DNA of 64,000 nucleotides from Oscarella lobularis (taxonomy: Eukaryota > Porifera > Homoscleromorpha > Homosclerophorida > Oscarellidae): contig NC_089175.1 of assembly GCF_947507565.1 (NCBI RefSeq), positions 5,879,733 to 5,943,732 on the forward strand, in the 5' to 3' direction. The position numbers and the translations under genes are program-made. The notes under the pieces were generated by a model. The model had not been told where the DNA came from. It made no database searches and worked only from the letters and a program-made list of their open reading frames with translations. This document shows, in pieces, positions 49,919-62,353 of the stretch (position 1 is its first letter; each line of letters opens with the position of its first letter).

Positions 49919-52900
49919 CTAAAGCGTTAAAAAACGTTTACTGGCCGGATCTGATGTTTGTTTCTCCATTGGCTTTTTATCTTCACTCTTTGAAAGCAGC
50001 TGAGGCGGTGCCACGGTCACTTCCTTGGCAGCAGACATATTCCAATGCGAGTACGGGTCAACAACGCCTGCGCTTGGCTCTACATAATTCATCAACTCTG
50101 TCAGATACCCTTCAAAGCGTTGAACAATTTTTGAAAAAGATGGACGCTCATCAGAATCGTCAACCCAGCACAGACGCATAATATCGTACCTGAAAAGCAA
50201 GTGAAAAATAGAAAAAAAGACAAGTCGTGGAGTCTTACACTTCTAATGGACATTCATTCGGTTTTTCTAGACGCTGGCCTGACATGACAAAAGCAGCTAC
50301 TTCGTGGTTTGAAACACCTAGATACGGCATCAATCCAAGAGTCATCACCTCCCACAAAGTGACTCCGAATGCCCACTTCAATTTAAACAGAAATATTTAA
50401 ACAACAAAAATCATGATTTCGAGATATTACCACATCCGATTTGGTCGTAAAGACGAACTCAAGAAGACATTCAGGCGCCATCCATCGAACAGGAAGCTGT
50501 TTACATTCGCCTGAGCGATAGTAGTCCTTCCCTGCCTTCATTACTCTTGATAAACCGAAGTCGCCAATTTTCACTGTCAAATCCCAGTTCACCCTTCATG
50601 AAATAAAGCAATTAAGATTATTTATTTAAAATAAGCGTGTAGATTAATTTTTTACATGCAATTCCTTGCTGCCAAATCTCGATGAACAACTCCTTTACTA
50701 GAAATGTATTCCATTCCTTTAGCAATATGCAACGAAAATTTGCCTAGCTGCTCCAAAGACATTTTCTCCACCTAAAAGTTCACCCGTAATACTTGATGGA
50801 TAGAATTCTGAAAAGATTATTCCTAAACCTGTGAACTATTTTCGTCCGTCAGCGATACAATTGACCCTCCCACTCGGCGTTTTCGAAGATACGTTTTCAG
50901 ATCGCCTAGTTCCATGTAGGGTAGAATGATGAGTGGATATCGATTATAGGAGCTGGATGGATCGTCAGACCAACAGATACCAAGAAGCTCCATCACGTTG
51001 GGGTGGTCAAATTGACGCATTTGAAGGCCTTCACGAACGAAATCGTTTATTTCCTTTTGATTCATCTCATCTGGAACAGGTAATATATGTGTGTCAGCAG
51101 TTAGTAGATACAAGAAAGAAAAAATGCACCTAGTACTGATTTCATTGCAACAACGGCATCTTTCAGCTTGCCTTTGAAAACAGCTCCGAAGTTACCTTTA
51201 ATTAATTAAAAAGCAATTAATTGTTAACTAATAAGGAGAATAACTGAACTGCTAACCGCGACCAATCTGTTCTTCTTTATGGATTTGTGACGGAGAAATC
51301 ACCACTGTATTGATTTCATTTACGATATCTTCCTTCCAGTAGTTGATTGCAGGACTCGTTCTAACTAAGTCAACGTCAGGTTTGCGCTCAAAATCTAAAT
51401 GAGAGTTGAAAAATATTACAAGTCCAAATTTATCATTAAAGCTTTATACCTGCCAACTCGTTCCTGCGTGTTAAGGCTCCCCTTGCCATGAAGGTAAACA
51501 CATGGAGAGTCAGAAAGGCAGGAAAGGTAGCAATAATCACCAGGAAGTGGACCAATGTGCTGCAGTCCTTTGCCCACAGAAAGCTACATAACGATGCAAC
51601 ATAAAACGCAGCAAAAAGTGATGCCGTGAGACACTCAATAACAGATCTGTTCTTCAGTCGACTTTCAAGTCCTCTGCAATACGTTATCCAAGTAACAACG
51701 GCAATTCCCATAGCAAGTGCTGCATTGAGGAAGTATGAGGACAAAAGTAGAGCACGGGTGCGAGCGTCCGGGCAATGATCCTCTGACTCTTTCCCATCCG
51801 GAACCAAAACGAAACATGACATCGCAGCTATTGAGATTTCCAAAATCACAATGAAGGCAGTGATAACGAGTTTAATCGGTGGCCTGGAGAGAATTCGGCC
51901 GACGAGGTAAGCTACCGTTTCAACAAAGAACATCGCAAAACAGAGAACGGTGTATAGATTAATAACAAAATCTACCACCAAAGTCTTGCATTTGAAAGGA
52001 GAGAGAATGTTGACCGCAATAAGAATGCCAGCAAGCACGGACGCAGTTGAAAAAATGAAAAAGCAAACGACGAGTGGAGAAACGATGCTTCGAATGCCAG
52101 AAACTCCTAAAGTGCAGACGGCAACAGCGCCCGCTAGGAATAGGAGAGCGAGAGCGACAATGGGAGCAGCTAGTGCCGAAAAAGCAGCAGTGAACAAGCA
52201 CTCTGCAAAACAAAAACAGCACATTTAAAAATATTCAAAAATGAACATACGCTTTACGAAAACATTACGAGTGAGACGAGGAGTAAATCAGTTTGATAAA
52301 ACCACGCACGGAAAACGTTTAGCTGTGCACTAGTTGCACTCTCCTTGATTCCTGCCACTAGATGACGTAGCTTACCGTTCGATTTCTTGCACACTGGAGG
52401 CGTATCAGACCATCGACCGCTTTCCAAACACGTGATGTTTGACGGACCAATCAGGTTATATCCAGCGTTACAAGAAAAGACCAATTGAGTCATTGTGACG
52501 TTTTTGACCGACTGAATAGTCATGTTGGCCGTAGCATTTATCATAGAGCATAGACCTAAATAGATTACGTATTTAGTATAAAAGACTTTGCAAAATAGAA
52601 GTAAGGGCGGAGGCAATGTATCTGACCTGGCATATCAATAATGCCGTTGGACCCGCAGCTGGCGTTTTCCCCGCACACTCCGCAACGGTCGAATTTCTTT
52701 GTGGATCCCATAATGTTATCGCATCCAACGGACTAAAGACGCGTGCAAACTATTATACAGCGCACCTATATGTTTGAATTCTTGGCCTTACCACGCACTT
52801 TCCCGAGAGACATCGGTCGTTTGTGTCTCGGTCGCACGTAGTTCCGTCTCTGACTTTAGAAATAACAAGAGTTAACGTGGCGTTACTGGGGGATTTGCAC

Positions 52901-55841
52901 GAGAGCATGCATCGATCGGCTTCAGCGACTGAGAACGGATAATTAGTGTTTGTTATTTTGGACAAATTCGAGTAGAGGCATACCATCGTAGTTTGGAACA
53001 AATACGACTGCTTTAGGAGCACCGAAAGAATATACTTCGCCAAAATCTTGGCACTGTTGAAGACGATGATCGGTTTTGTCTTGGCAAGTCTAAAGAAAAG
53101 TGTTCAACGATTAGCATTTCCCAAATATACAATTAGATAAAATACCTGCGTATTGCACATAGTGTAGCGGGTTGAGTCGCCAAAGCATTCCTGACCGCAG
53201 TTTTGGGGTCTGTTAATTAAAGAGACGCGATGAGTTTTCGAATCATTTCTGTATGCTGTGTTTAGGTTCTTACTCTGGCCTGTCGCAAGAGCGATTCTGC
53301 CTCTGAAATCCGCCGCCGCACGATCGAGTGCACACTGACGGAGCTGACCATGCGCCCCACTGACCATGAACAGTGGCACGACTGGGGTCGGAAATGCACT
53401 CGGGAGTCGGCGGATCTGCAGTCGGCTCATCAGGATCCACGGTATCCACAGGATCCGTAAGCGTAACGCCGTCGCCGTCGGGATCATTGTAACGGAGCCT
53501 CGGATTGAACATGCTCGGTTCGGGCAATTGTGGAACGGACGCACGGTTTTTGTCTACGCATCTCCTATTATAGCACACCTGTTTAACAATGAAGACGCTC
53601 TGGTAAGAGAGAAGAAAGAGGATACTCGTGTAGTTGTACTGTACCTTTTGATCTCCACACGGAGTTCCGTCAGCGGCTCCTGTGTATGTCGTTACACATC
53701 GAGGCCAGTCTTTGTCATCGCAATAGAGTCTATCGCACACGTTCTAAGCACAGATTTGTTTCTCAGTTCACGCCAACTTAGACCATCGTTTGCCTTACAT
53801 AATCTCGCGTCTCCTTTTTGCAGAACGTAGCTTGTGAACCAAAACTGAATTTACACTGTTGATCGACGGAGTAGATGCTGCCGGGCCGACGATAGTAGTC
53901 TTTTCCGAACGACGAAAAGAAATGCTTTGGTTTGTCGAGAAGACATTGTGTATCGCCCTTACTATATAAACAAATTAATGTTATTCTATTTCCGCTAAGA
54001 ATCAGGTTCAATATACCTGAGATAGCTGAGCAGATAGTTCTTGCTGCAACTCGACCAAAGGTAAATACGCTGGGCTAGCCCCGTGCTCGATTTCATGACG
54101 TAGCCATCCTCAGCGCGGCACCTTCCGTTCGCACCATCATGAGACATTCCAAGACTAAAATTCTGGTTAGTAAATTCTAGAAATCAGTAATTCAGTTCGC
54201 ACTTGTGTCCGAGCTCGTGAGCGAAAACAAATCCCAGCTGCATGCCTTTGTCGGCGTTAACGGAGCAGGCATACTTATCTCGGCACATTCCTTGAACCCA
54301 GGCGCGACCTAGATAGTACACTGTTACTATTTCTTTCTTTGATGATGTATACAATACGCACCAAGTTCCCAGCAGTCTTCGTTACGGCCAAAGCACAATC
54401 CGTAACTATTGCAGAGACATTTAAATCTAGTGCCTTTGCTTTCTGCTTAGACAAGATTTTTACCCCGTAAATAGAAAGGCGTGATCGTAGGCAAGTCTGC
54501 TGTCTGCTGCAGGTTTATTTCTTGCTTGCCAGTCACAGAAACTCTCAAGCGTCGTCTTTGAATTATGCGATATATACAAACGTTGGTCGCGTTGAGCCTG
54601 TAAGGGAGCAGAATAATAAGTAAATGCTTTCACTAATTAAGTCACTTTGTAGAAATTTGGCTTACCCCTTCGGACTGAAAAATGGCTATTCGGGTGAGAA
54701 TAAGTCGAACGTCGTAGCCAAGCTTGTTTCTATTGTACATGCTCGATGCCTATAAGCAAGCCATCCATGCATCCAGTCAGACTAGGTTAAGACATATCGG
54801 AAAATTTCTTACAATATTCATCAAGGTGATGATGTAATATTTGACGTTGCTAACGTTGGCATTCCATTTTCGAAGCAGCTCCTTATCTCCGACGACGATG
54901 GCTTCGACAACGTATTGCTGCTGGGTGACACTGTTGGATTTATTTTGAAGTTCACCCGGTACAACTTCTCCGCGTCGCATTGCTTGTCTGAACTTTTTCG
55001 CCTCTAAGTAATCTTCCGCAGGAATAGATTCGCTGACGTCGCATCCCCTCGCTAGTCCGTACGGAGGAAGCGTAGGCAAGTCGTCGTTTGCCTGCCGTCT
55101 GTAAACAATGTGCGTGTGGTTGTCCGGGTTGGCTACGCTTCCGGTCGAGTGATGGTCGGGAAGAGGTTGAAGCATCAGGGTCACATTAGCTGCGATGATC
55201 ACACCCATCTGAAAAGAATCAGTAGTAAGTACTTATACGACTAGAAGCACGGTGACGTGCTCTTACGAGATTTCCGCCGTGATTGCTTATGGCCACGTGA
55301 GAGTCTTCGTCGCCACGGACCGTACCGACGTACTGCGAATGAGTATATTCGTAGTGCGTGTCGATTTTGCCATTATCGAGATGGACTTGTAGTATAAAGC
55401 CCGGCGACAGCAGTTCGTTATTAGGCGAGACGGCCAAGGTGTGCACGTCGCCGAACGCCGGCACTTTGAAATGAGCGGGTACGTCTTTGACGAGATGATA
55501 GTCGGATCGTCGCGTTCGCAAGTGAATCGTCGATAGATCGTTACTGTGAAACAATCCGTGCTCGTCGACTTGAAATGGGGTCACAAGGTCGTAGTCGGGA
55601 ACTAAGGGAAGCCGCAACCCACTAGTAACATAATCACACAGTACAATTAAGCCGTCTTACTTTCGTCAAGAGATTTCGATCCGAGCAGTCGAGCCAGCTC
55701 GTCTGCCGTCATTTCATTGTGTAGCTGTATAGAATGACATTCTGACGGGTGCCGGGTGTCGTTTTTAGTACAAACCTTTGCAGCTTGACCGAGCCACACT
55801 CCAATGAGTAGGGTACAAAGTTGTAGTCGCAGTGAATGCAT
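49919..55841 (-). CDS. Receptor A: ADAMTS ectodomain, sushi, 7TM, tyrosine kinase
   Basis: Single-gene reading of an unusual receptor. The start [20 protein letters not shown] (55841) is a clean signal peptide. A prodomain follows (55690-55000), then the metalloprotease with HELGHNLGMSHD split over an intron (54205/54165), an ADAMTS-type disintegrin-like region (53980-53650), one TSP1 repeat ([17 protein letters not shown], 53310) and the ADAMTS Cys-rich domain ending [13 protein letters not shown] (52680). A phase-1 intron joins it in frame to a sushi domain (52555-52375). Five residues later comes a seven-helix domain in one exon (52201-51450). The kinase has [11 protein letters not shown] and VVAMK (51260-51140), HRDLAARN (50680), DFGLSR (50540) and PVRWMAPE (50485). 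The tail ends at 49919, shorter than in its paralogues because of an indel. It could alternatively also make a secreted ADAMTS by reading into the joining intron. Confidence 0.8.
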
Positions 55842-56923
55842 TTGTATTCTCTGCGAATGCTGTCCCTCTCTCGTTTCTTGGTTCTTATGTATACCCTCGG
55901 TTCGCTCGAGGGCGGGTGAGGCAGGAAGTCCGTCATCTCCATAACTTAGTGACGTCACTAGCGGTGGGGTGCTACTTCCTCCTCCCTGAAGTGACCTTGA
56001 GTTCTAAATTTATGTTTAGTTCTTCGGCGTATATAGCGGAAGCGACAACCGCAAAAATCAACTGCTGTAGACCATATGTATGAACCGAGTGTGAAGTGCA
56101 GGAATACAATTGCCAGTGACAGGAGGAAGACTAGCTGCGCACGGCGCGGTGCGCACTCATTCTAATCAAGCCGGCCTATCGTTTTAGACTGGAATGTGAC
56201 AACCATTTATCGAATTGCCCTTAGGCTTGTCTGTCTTCACTCCCAGCAGGTCACTCCAACAGTTACAGGTACGGACCAGAGGCGACAAGCCTTTAGTGTA
56301 CTTGTACGTGAACCCTGAGCAGTAAAGTCATGATTAATCTGATGGCGGTTTCCGAGAATGTTATTCTCACATGAAAAAGTGAAGCAGGAAAAGGCGAGAC
56401 GAGGGCTGGTCGATTCATCATCGATCCCTCAGGCAGACAAGGAAATCAATCAGCGCCTCAGCCGTGACTATTCCCTCACCACGGACCTCGGCCTTTTGTC
56501 CGAAATGAGACGCGCCTTTGGCCTGACGAGATCCGCTCTACGTTAATTTCTTGTTCACTACTGTACCAGCGTATCTAATTGAAAGCTCTCTCAAGTCAGC
56601 TTCTACATGCAGTAGTCGACAGCTATGACAACTGACGCATTATGTGCAATGCGTCCTCTTGAAAACGCCATGCAAAAGAAAATTTAATTGGACGAGTCTT
56701 CACCACTATGTCGCCGCTTTGTTCCTTCATTCTCTCCGGTTGAATAAAAATGCGGCCGAGGAGTCTGACTCTGCGGTTACTCAAATATCTGTATTGAAAG
56801 ATTTTCGCGCTCAAAGGCAACCTACCTTTCATGAGAGAATAATTGACTCATGTAAACTAGAATATGGCTGTCACAGTCATGAGAGAATAACTCACTCATG
56901 TAAACTAGAATATGGCTGCCCTA
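55842..56923. other. Upstream region of receptor A
   Basis: About 1.1 kb with no gene I can support. It must contain the promoter of receptor A and ends at the duplicated neurobeachin fragment. A plus frame of 62 codons at 56358-56546 has no recognisable family. A direct repeat at 56829-56919 is listed separately. Confidence 0.5.
56829..56919. repeat. Two direct copies of a 45-base unit
   Basis: CATGAGAGAATAA followed by ACTCATGTAAACTAGAATAT and GGCTG occurs twice in a row with two or three changes. It directly abuts the left breakpoint of the duplicated neurobeachin fragment at about 56924. Confidence 0.85.
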
Positions 56924-57392
56924 ACGGATTTGGAAAGAAAAATCCTAAAGGGACCTCACCAGCGGTCGCCGCGTCCGTCGTCGTTTCGAGTCGATTGAGC
57001 GCTTTCATCGTCAAACCGAATTGAATCGCTTCGCGAACGTTGTGCGTGCTCTTCGCGAGCAATTCGCCAACGATGCTCCAAGCACGGGTCTATTTTATTA
57101 TCCGTGCTCCACGTCTGCGCTCGAACGTTCGTCGTGCAGCGTCGAGCGTCGAGCTCATCGAGGAGAAGTTGGAGAGCGTTGCCGTCTCGTATGTAGTATT
57201 GGCGTTGGATGTCGAATCGCCCGCCTACGAGCTGGAGGATTTATCGCGGCGAGTTTCGGCGCGCTACGAGTTTTCTCGGCTGTTTACCACGGATAAAAGG
57301 GCTTCGATTGCATCGAAGTCTATCTGGTCTCCTTCGACGCGAAGTAGGAGCTTCAGAAGATTCGATCCAACGCCACTTCGACTTCGCGACAT
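56924..57392 (-). pseudogene. Duplicated first exons of neurobeachin (copy 2)
   Basis: Nearly identical to 48929-49358, covering the first exons and introns of the intact gene, including the ATG equivalent at 57392. Similarity begins abruptly inside what is an intron of the parent. A 31-base insertion (57080-57110) shifts the frame of the exon that reads RQYYIRDGNALQLL in the parent. No later neurobeachin exons follow, so it cannot make the protein. Confidence 0.9.
57080..57110. mobile_element. 31-base foldback insertion flanked by GCTCC
   Basis: Compared with the intact copy at 49067-49083, 31 extra bases are present. They contain 7-base inverted ends (AGCACGG and CCGTGCT) around an AT-rich centre, and GCTCC occurs on both sides as a direct repeat. 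This has the form of a tiny transposon or a transposon excision remnant. A similar AGCACG...CCGTGCT element is at about 49818-49844. Confidence 0.6.
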
Positions 57393-57501
57393 GACATCAG
57401 CGCGCGTTAGGTATAAACAATGACTCTCTACTCTATTTATCTCTGCTTCCAGCATCTACGCTTCCGGCCAGTATACGTCACAGTGTACTAAAACGAGAAC
57501 A

Positions 57502-60500
57502 CTAACATTCCACTGATTCCAGTGCATCAAGTTCGCCAGCGCCCAATGTAAACATTGCGCCAATCCGTCCTAAAACGTTAATACTTTTACTGGCCGGATC
57601 TAATGTTTGTTTCTCTTTTGGCTTTTTATCTTCACTCTTTAAAAACAGCTGAGGCACTGTCAAGGTCTCTTCCTTGGCAACAGACAGATTATGATGGCGT
57701 AGATTCAAATGCGAATACGGGTCAACTAAGCCTGCACTTGGTTTGAGATAATTCCTCAACTCAGTCAGATAATCTTCAAAACACTCAATAATTTTTGAAA
57801 AAGATAGACGCTCATCCGATTCGCCTGCCCAGCACAGACGCATAATATCATACCTGAAAAGCAAGTGAAAAGTAGAGAAAAGGACAAATCTTGGAGGCTT
57901 ACATCTCCAAAGGACATTGATTTGGTTTTCCTAGACGCTGGCCTGACGCGATAAAATCGACAACTTCCTGATTCGAAACACCTGGATACGGCATCATTCC
58001 AAGAGTCATCACCTCCCACAAAGTGATTCCGAATGCCCACTTCAATTCAAACAGAAATTTTAAACAACAAAAATCATGATTTCGAGATACTGTATTACCA
58101 CATCCGATTTGGTCGTGAAGACGAACTCAAGAAGACATTCAGGCGCCATCCATCGAACAGGAAGCTGTCCACATTTGCCTGTGCGATAGTAGTCCTTCCC
58201 TGCCTTCATTACTCTTGATAAACCGAAGTCGCCAATTTTCACTGTCAAATCCCAGTTCACCCTTCATAAAACAAGGCAATTACAATTATTTATTTAAAAT
58301 AAGTGTGTAGATATTTCTACATGCAATTCCTTGCTGCCAAATCTCGATGAACAACTCCCTTATTAGAAATGTATTCCATTCCTTTAGCAATATGCAACGA
58401 AAATTTAACTAGCTGCTCCAAAGACACTTTCTCCGCCTAAAAAATCCACCCGTAATACATTGATGGTTAGAATTCTGAAAAGAGTATTTTTAAACCTGTA
58501 AACAATTTTCGTCCCTCAGCGATACCATTGACCCTCCCGATCGGCGTTTTCGAAGGTACGTTTTCAGATCGCCTAGTTCCATGTAGGGTAGAATGATGAG
58601 TGGAGATCGATGATAGGAGCTGGATGGATCGTCAGACCAACAGATACCAAGAAGCTCCATCACGTTGGGATGGTCAAATTGACGCATTTGAAGGCCTTCA
58701 CGAACGAAATCGTTTATTTCCCTTTGATTCATCGCATCTGAAAGAGGTAATATACCTATGTGTCAGCAGTTAGTAGATATGAGAAAGAATGCACCTAGTA
58801 CTGATTTCATTGCAACATCTGCATCTTTCAGCTTGCCCTTGAAAACAGCTCCGAAATTGCCTTTAAAAAGCAATTAATTGTTTTTTAATAAGGAGAATAA
58901 ATGAACTGCTAACCGCGACCAATCTGTTCTTCTTTATGAATTTGTGACGGCGAAATGATCACTGTGTTGATTTCCTTTACAATATCTTCGTTCCAGTAGT
59001 TGACGACAGGACTGGTTTCATCAAGGTCAGAGACAGCTTTGCGATCAAAATCTAAATGACACTTGAAAATATATTCAAAATTTATCATTCTTTATACCTG
59101 CTGACTCCTTCCTGCGTGTCAGGGCTCCACTTACCATAAAGGTAAACACATGAAGAGTCAGAAAGGCTGGTAAGGTAGCAATAATCACAATGAACTGGAC
59201 CAATGTGCTGCAGTCCTTTGCCCACAGAAGGCTGAATAACGATGCAACATACAATGCAGCAAAAAGGGATGCCGTTAGACACTCAATAACCGATCTGTTC
59301 TTAAGTCGACTTTCAAGTCCTCTGCAATACGTTATCCAAGTAACAACAGCGATTCCCATAGCAAGAGCTGCATTGAGGAAGTATGAAGAGACAAGTAGAG
59401 GACGGGTGCGAGCATCCTTGCAATGATCCTCGGGCTCTTTCCCGCCAGCATCCGGAACAAAAGTGAAACATGACATAGCAGCTATTGAGATTTCCAAAAT
59501 CACAATGACGGCAGTGACAGCGAGTTTAATCGGTGGCCTGGAGAGAATTCGGCCGACGAGGTAAGCTACCGTTTCAACAAAGAACATCGCAAAACAGAGA
59601 ACGGTGTATAGATTAATAACAAAATCTACCACCAAAGTCTTGCATTTGAAAGGAGAGAGAATGTTGACAGCAATAAGACTGCCAGCAAGCACGGACGCAG
59701 TTGAAAAAATGAAAAAGCAAATGACGAGTGGAGAAACGATGCTTCGAATACCAGAAACTCCTAAAGTGCAGACAGCAACAGCGCCTGCTAGGAAGAGGAG
59801 AGCGACAGCGACAATGGGAACAGCTAGTGCCGAAAAAGCAGCAGTGAACAAGCACTCTGCAAAACAAAAAAAAATAGACTAGAAACACGGCATTTTAAAA
59901 GATATTCAAACATGAACATATGCTTTACGAGTGCTAGAAATGCGACGAGCTCCTTACAGAGTAAATCATAAAATTACGCACGAAAAACGTTTTGCTATAG
60001 TTGAACTCTCCTTGATTCCTGCTACTATATAGATGGCATAGCTTACCGCTAGATTTCTTGCACACTGGCGGCGTATCAGACCATCGACCGCTTTCCAAAC
60101 ACTCGATGTTTGACGGACCAATCAGGTTGTATCCAGCGTCACAAGAAAAGACCAACTGAGTCCTTGCGACGTTTCTGGGAGTGACAGACTGAATCGTCAA
60201 CGACAAGTTGGCCGTAGCATTTATCATAGGACATAGACCATCTAAATAGATTTCACTCGCACGTGCAAATGACATTCTGATGCGTTTCACCTTCACAAAT
60301 CAATGCAACGTCTTCGCCGTGCCTACAAACTTCATTTCCCCGCACATAAATACCTTTTTCCGAAAGACATTGCGCAAGCACTTGTTCGGACCCATCGCAG
60401 CGTAGCTTATTAAGCAGAATCGAATGCTCGCCGGGACCGTAATTGTGAGCGCGCCCTGAGAACGCTCTGATAGCCCGTCCCAGTCCAAGTTGACGGCACA

Positions 60501-62353
60501 CGACGCGCGCGTCTGGCAAATCCCAGTCATCATCGCACACTGTTCCCCATTTACCTTTGTACAACACCTCCAGGCGTCCTTCGACCGACGTACACCCTTT
60601 AGTAGTGATCAGTCGGACTGGAAACGGTCTGTCTATAATAACCGTGCATCTACCTAACCTTTCCAACTAACTTCCTACTGTACGTGTCTTACCCAAACAG
60701 ACGACTCCGGCCTCGTTTCCGTTATTGCACTCTGGTCTGTGCTCTCCTAAACCTCGATGCAAACAGTCTTGAAGATGAGGTTCAGTGCCGGAGCATCGTA
60801 GATCGTCGAGCACTACTGGAACAGTTCCGTGACCGAAGTACGAACCAAATTTGAAATTTGCAGGTAAGGTTGAAAAGAGTTGCCGACAAACGACGAACGC
60901 TTCTTTCATGCCAAAGCCTTCGTCACAAACTGTTCCCCATGACCCGTTATAATAGACCTCAAGTCGACCTTCGTACTTGGACTCTCCATCCGCCAGACGA
61001 AGATCTAAAGAATGAGCAATTGCACAATCAAATGCCTTAGAGAACTTGAGATGCCATGCGGATCATGATGACTCATGCAGTAAGAGATAAGTAGATCTAT
61101 ATGCCTCTTTACGCAAGTCCTGAGACTTATTGGCTTCTGAGGAACTGTTCATCATCAGGCTAAATATAGTGCGCTTATACCTGAACAAATCGGGACAGTT
61201 CCTGACCAGCCTCCATTCGCGAGACAGGTTATGGAAGACTGGCCAATAAGCTCAAGTTGTCCGCGGCACTCGAAGTACAGCGTTCGAAAGGCAACGGATT
61301 CCGAGCGGCTGGAAGTATAATTCTCCCTGCGGCCATCGGACGACGTCCACCAAGCATATCCATCTCGTGGCGGCGTAATAGGATTGCACTGAATCTCTAG
61401 AAAGAAATCCGCAAAGGACAGTAAAATAATTGCAAGGAAGTTAAAAGAAATCCGACCTTTGCAAGACGGAGGGTCGCTCGACCACCTGCCTGACAAGCAG
61501 ATAAGACTCGCTGTGCCATTGACGACATATCCTTCTTTGCATGAAAATTTGACTTCGGTACCGTTAGCCGTTTGATTCGTGGATATAGCTCCGTGTGCAG
61601 GTATTCGTGGGCTCAGCGATTCGCACGAGATGGAAATGCCTGTAACCGAGCGCGATGACATGAAAATAAGATTATAAGAAGATATATACAATAACAATAC
61701 CACGGCAGAAGGGTTTTTCGTGAGACCACTCTCCAGACGAATTGCACGTTATAGATTTCGAACCGACAAGACGGAAGCCAGGATTACAGTGAAAACGGAC
61801 TCTTGTTCCAAACGAAGACGAATTAGTCGACATCCTGCCGTTGGACAAAAAGCCAAGAAAGCGACAGGACGTAATATCTAAGGCGACAAGATATACTGTA
61901 TACTTGCTGATTCTTTTATGGATGCCCGTTTACTTTGGCACTCTGGTGGCGAATTCCCCCACGTGCCGTCCGGTAGGCACCTAATGGATTCGACGCCTAC
62001 CAAACGGCTTCCATCACTGCACGCAAACCAAACTGTCGCGTTCTCCCCGACTTCAACGACGCTGTTATCATTTCTTTTAAACCGCGCAGTGCCATTCTTC
62101 AGATTTCGAATATATTCGCAGTCGACCCCTGAAGCGCAGTAGTTGGGCTAACTTCCAGTGAAAATATTAGATAGTGCAGGCTAACCTTCTTTGCAAAAGG
62201 AATAGTCAATCGACCAACTTGCGTTTCCTTCGCACACGACCGACGATCCTCTAAGAACGTAACCGCGGTTGCACAAAAGCTTGACAGCTGCATCGTTCAC
62301 AGCCGTATCGTTTGGAGAAATGACGTCGCTTTGAATTGACGGGTTGCAGTCGA
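57502..62353 (-). CDS. Receptor B: sushi and SRCR ectodomain, sushi, 7TM, tyrosine kinase (5' end unresolved)
   Basis: Paralogue of receptor A from the juxtamembrane sushi onward. In transcript order: five sushi domains (about 62353-62190, 62140-61940, 61880-61705, 61640-61460, 61395-61185), an SRCR domain (61005-60690, [20 protein letters not shown]), a second SRCR (60630-60300, [19 protein letters not shown]) and the conserved sushi (60241-60050). The seven-helix exon follows (59855-59095), then the kinase: NFGAVFKG and VAMK (58860-58800), HRDLAARN (58345), DFGLSR (58220), PVRWMAPE (58160), and an end at 57502 with the tail [15 protein letters not shown] joins the sushi through a phase-1 intron (60295/60241). 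All catalytic kinase motifs are present. A signal peptide was not securely found; a hydrophobic stretch ([15 protein letters not shown]) just before the first sushi is a candidate. Sushi and SRCR domains suggest carbohydrate, pathogen or self recognition. Confidence 0.82.

Noticed and set aside
49919-52224. Treating the 7TM protein and the kinase as two separate genes
   Set aside because: The 7TM exon ends in a donor that joins the kinase exon in frame, and the same order and junction recur in receptor B.
56358-56546. Plus open frame of 62 codons upstream of receptor A
   Set aside because: Some resemblance to a transposon-type peptide was considered, but there is no recognisable motif.
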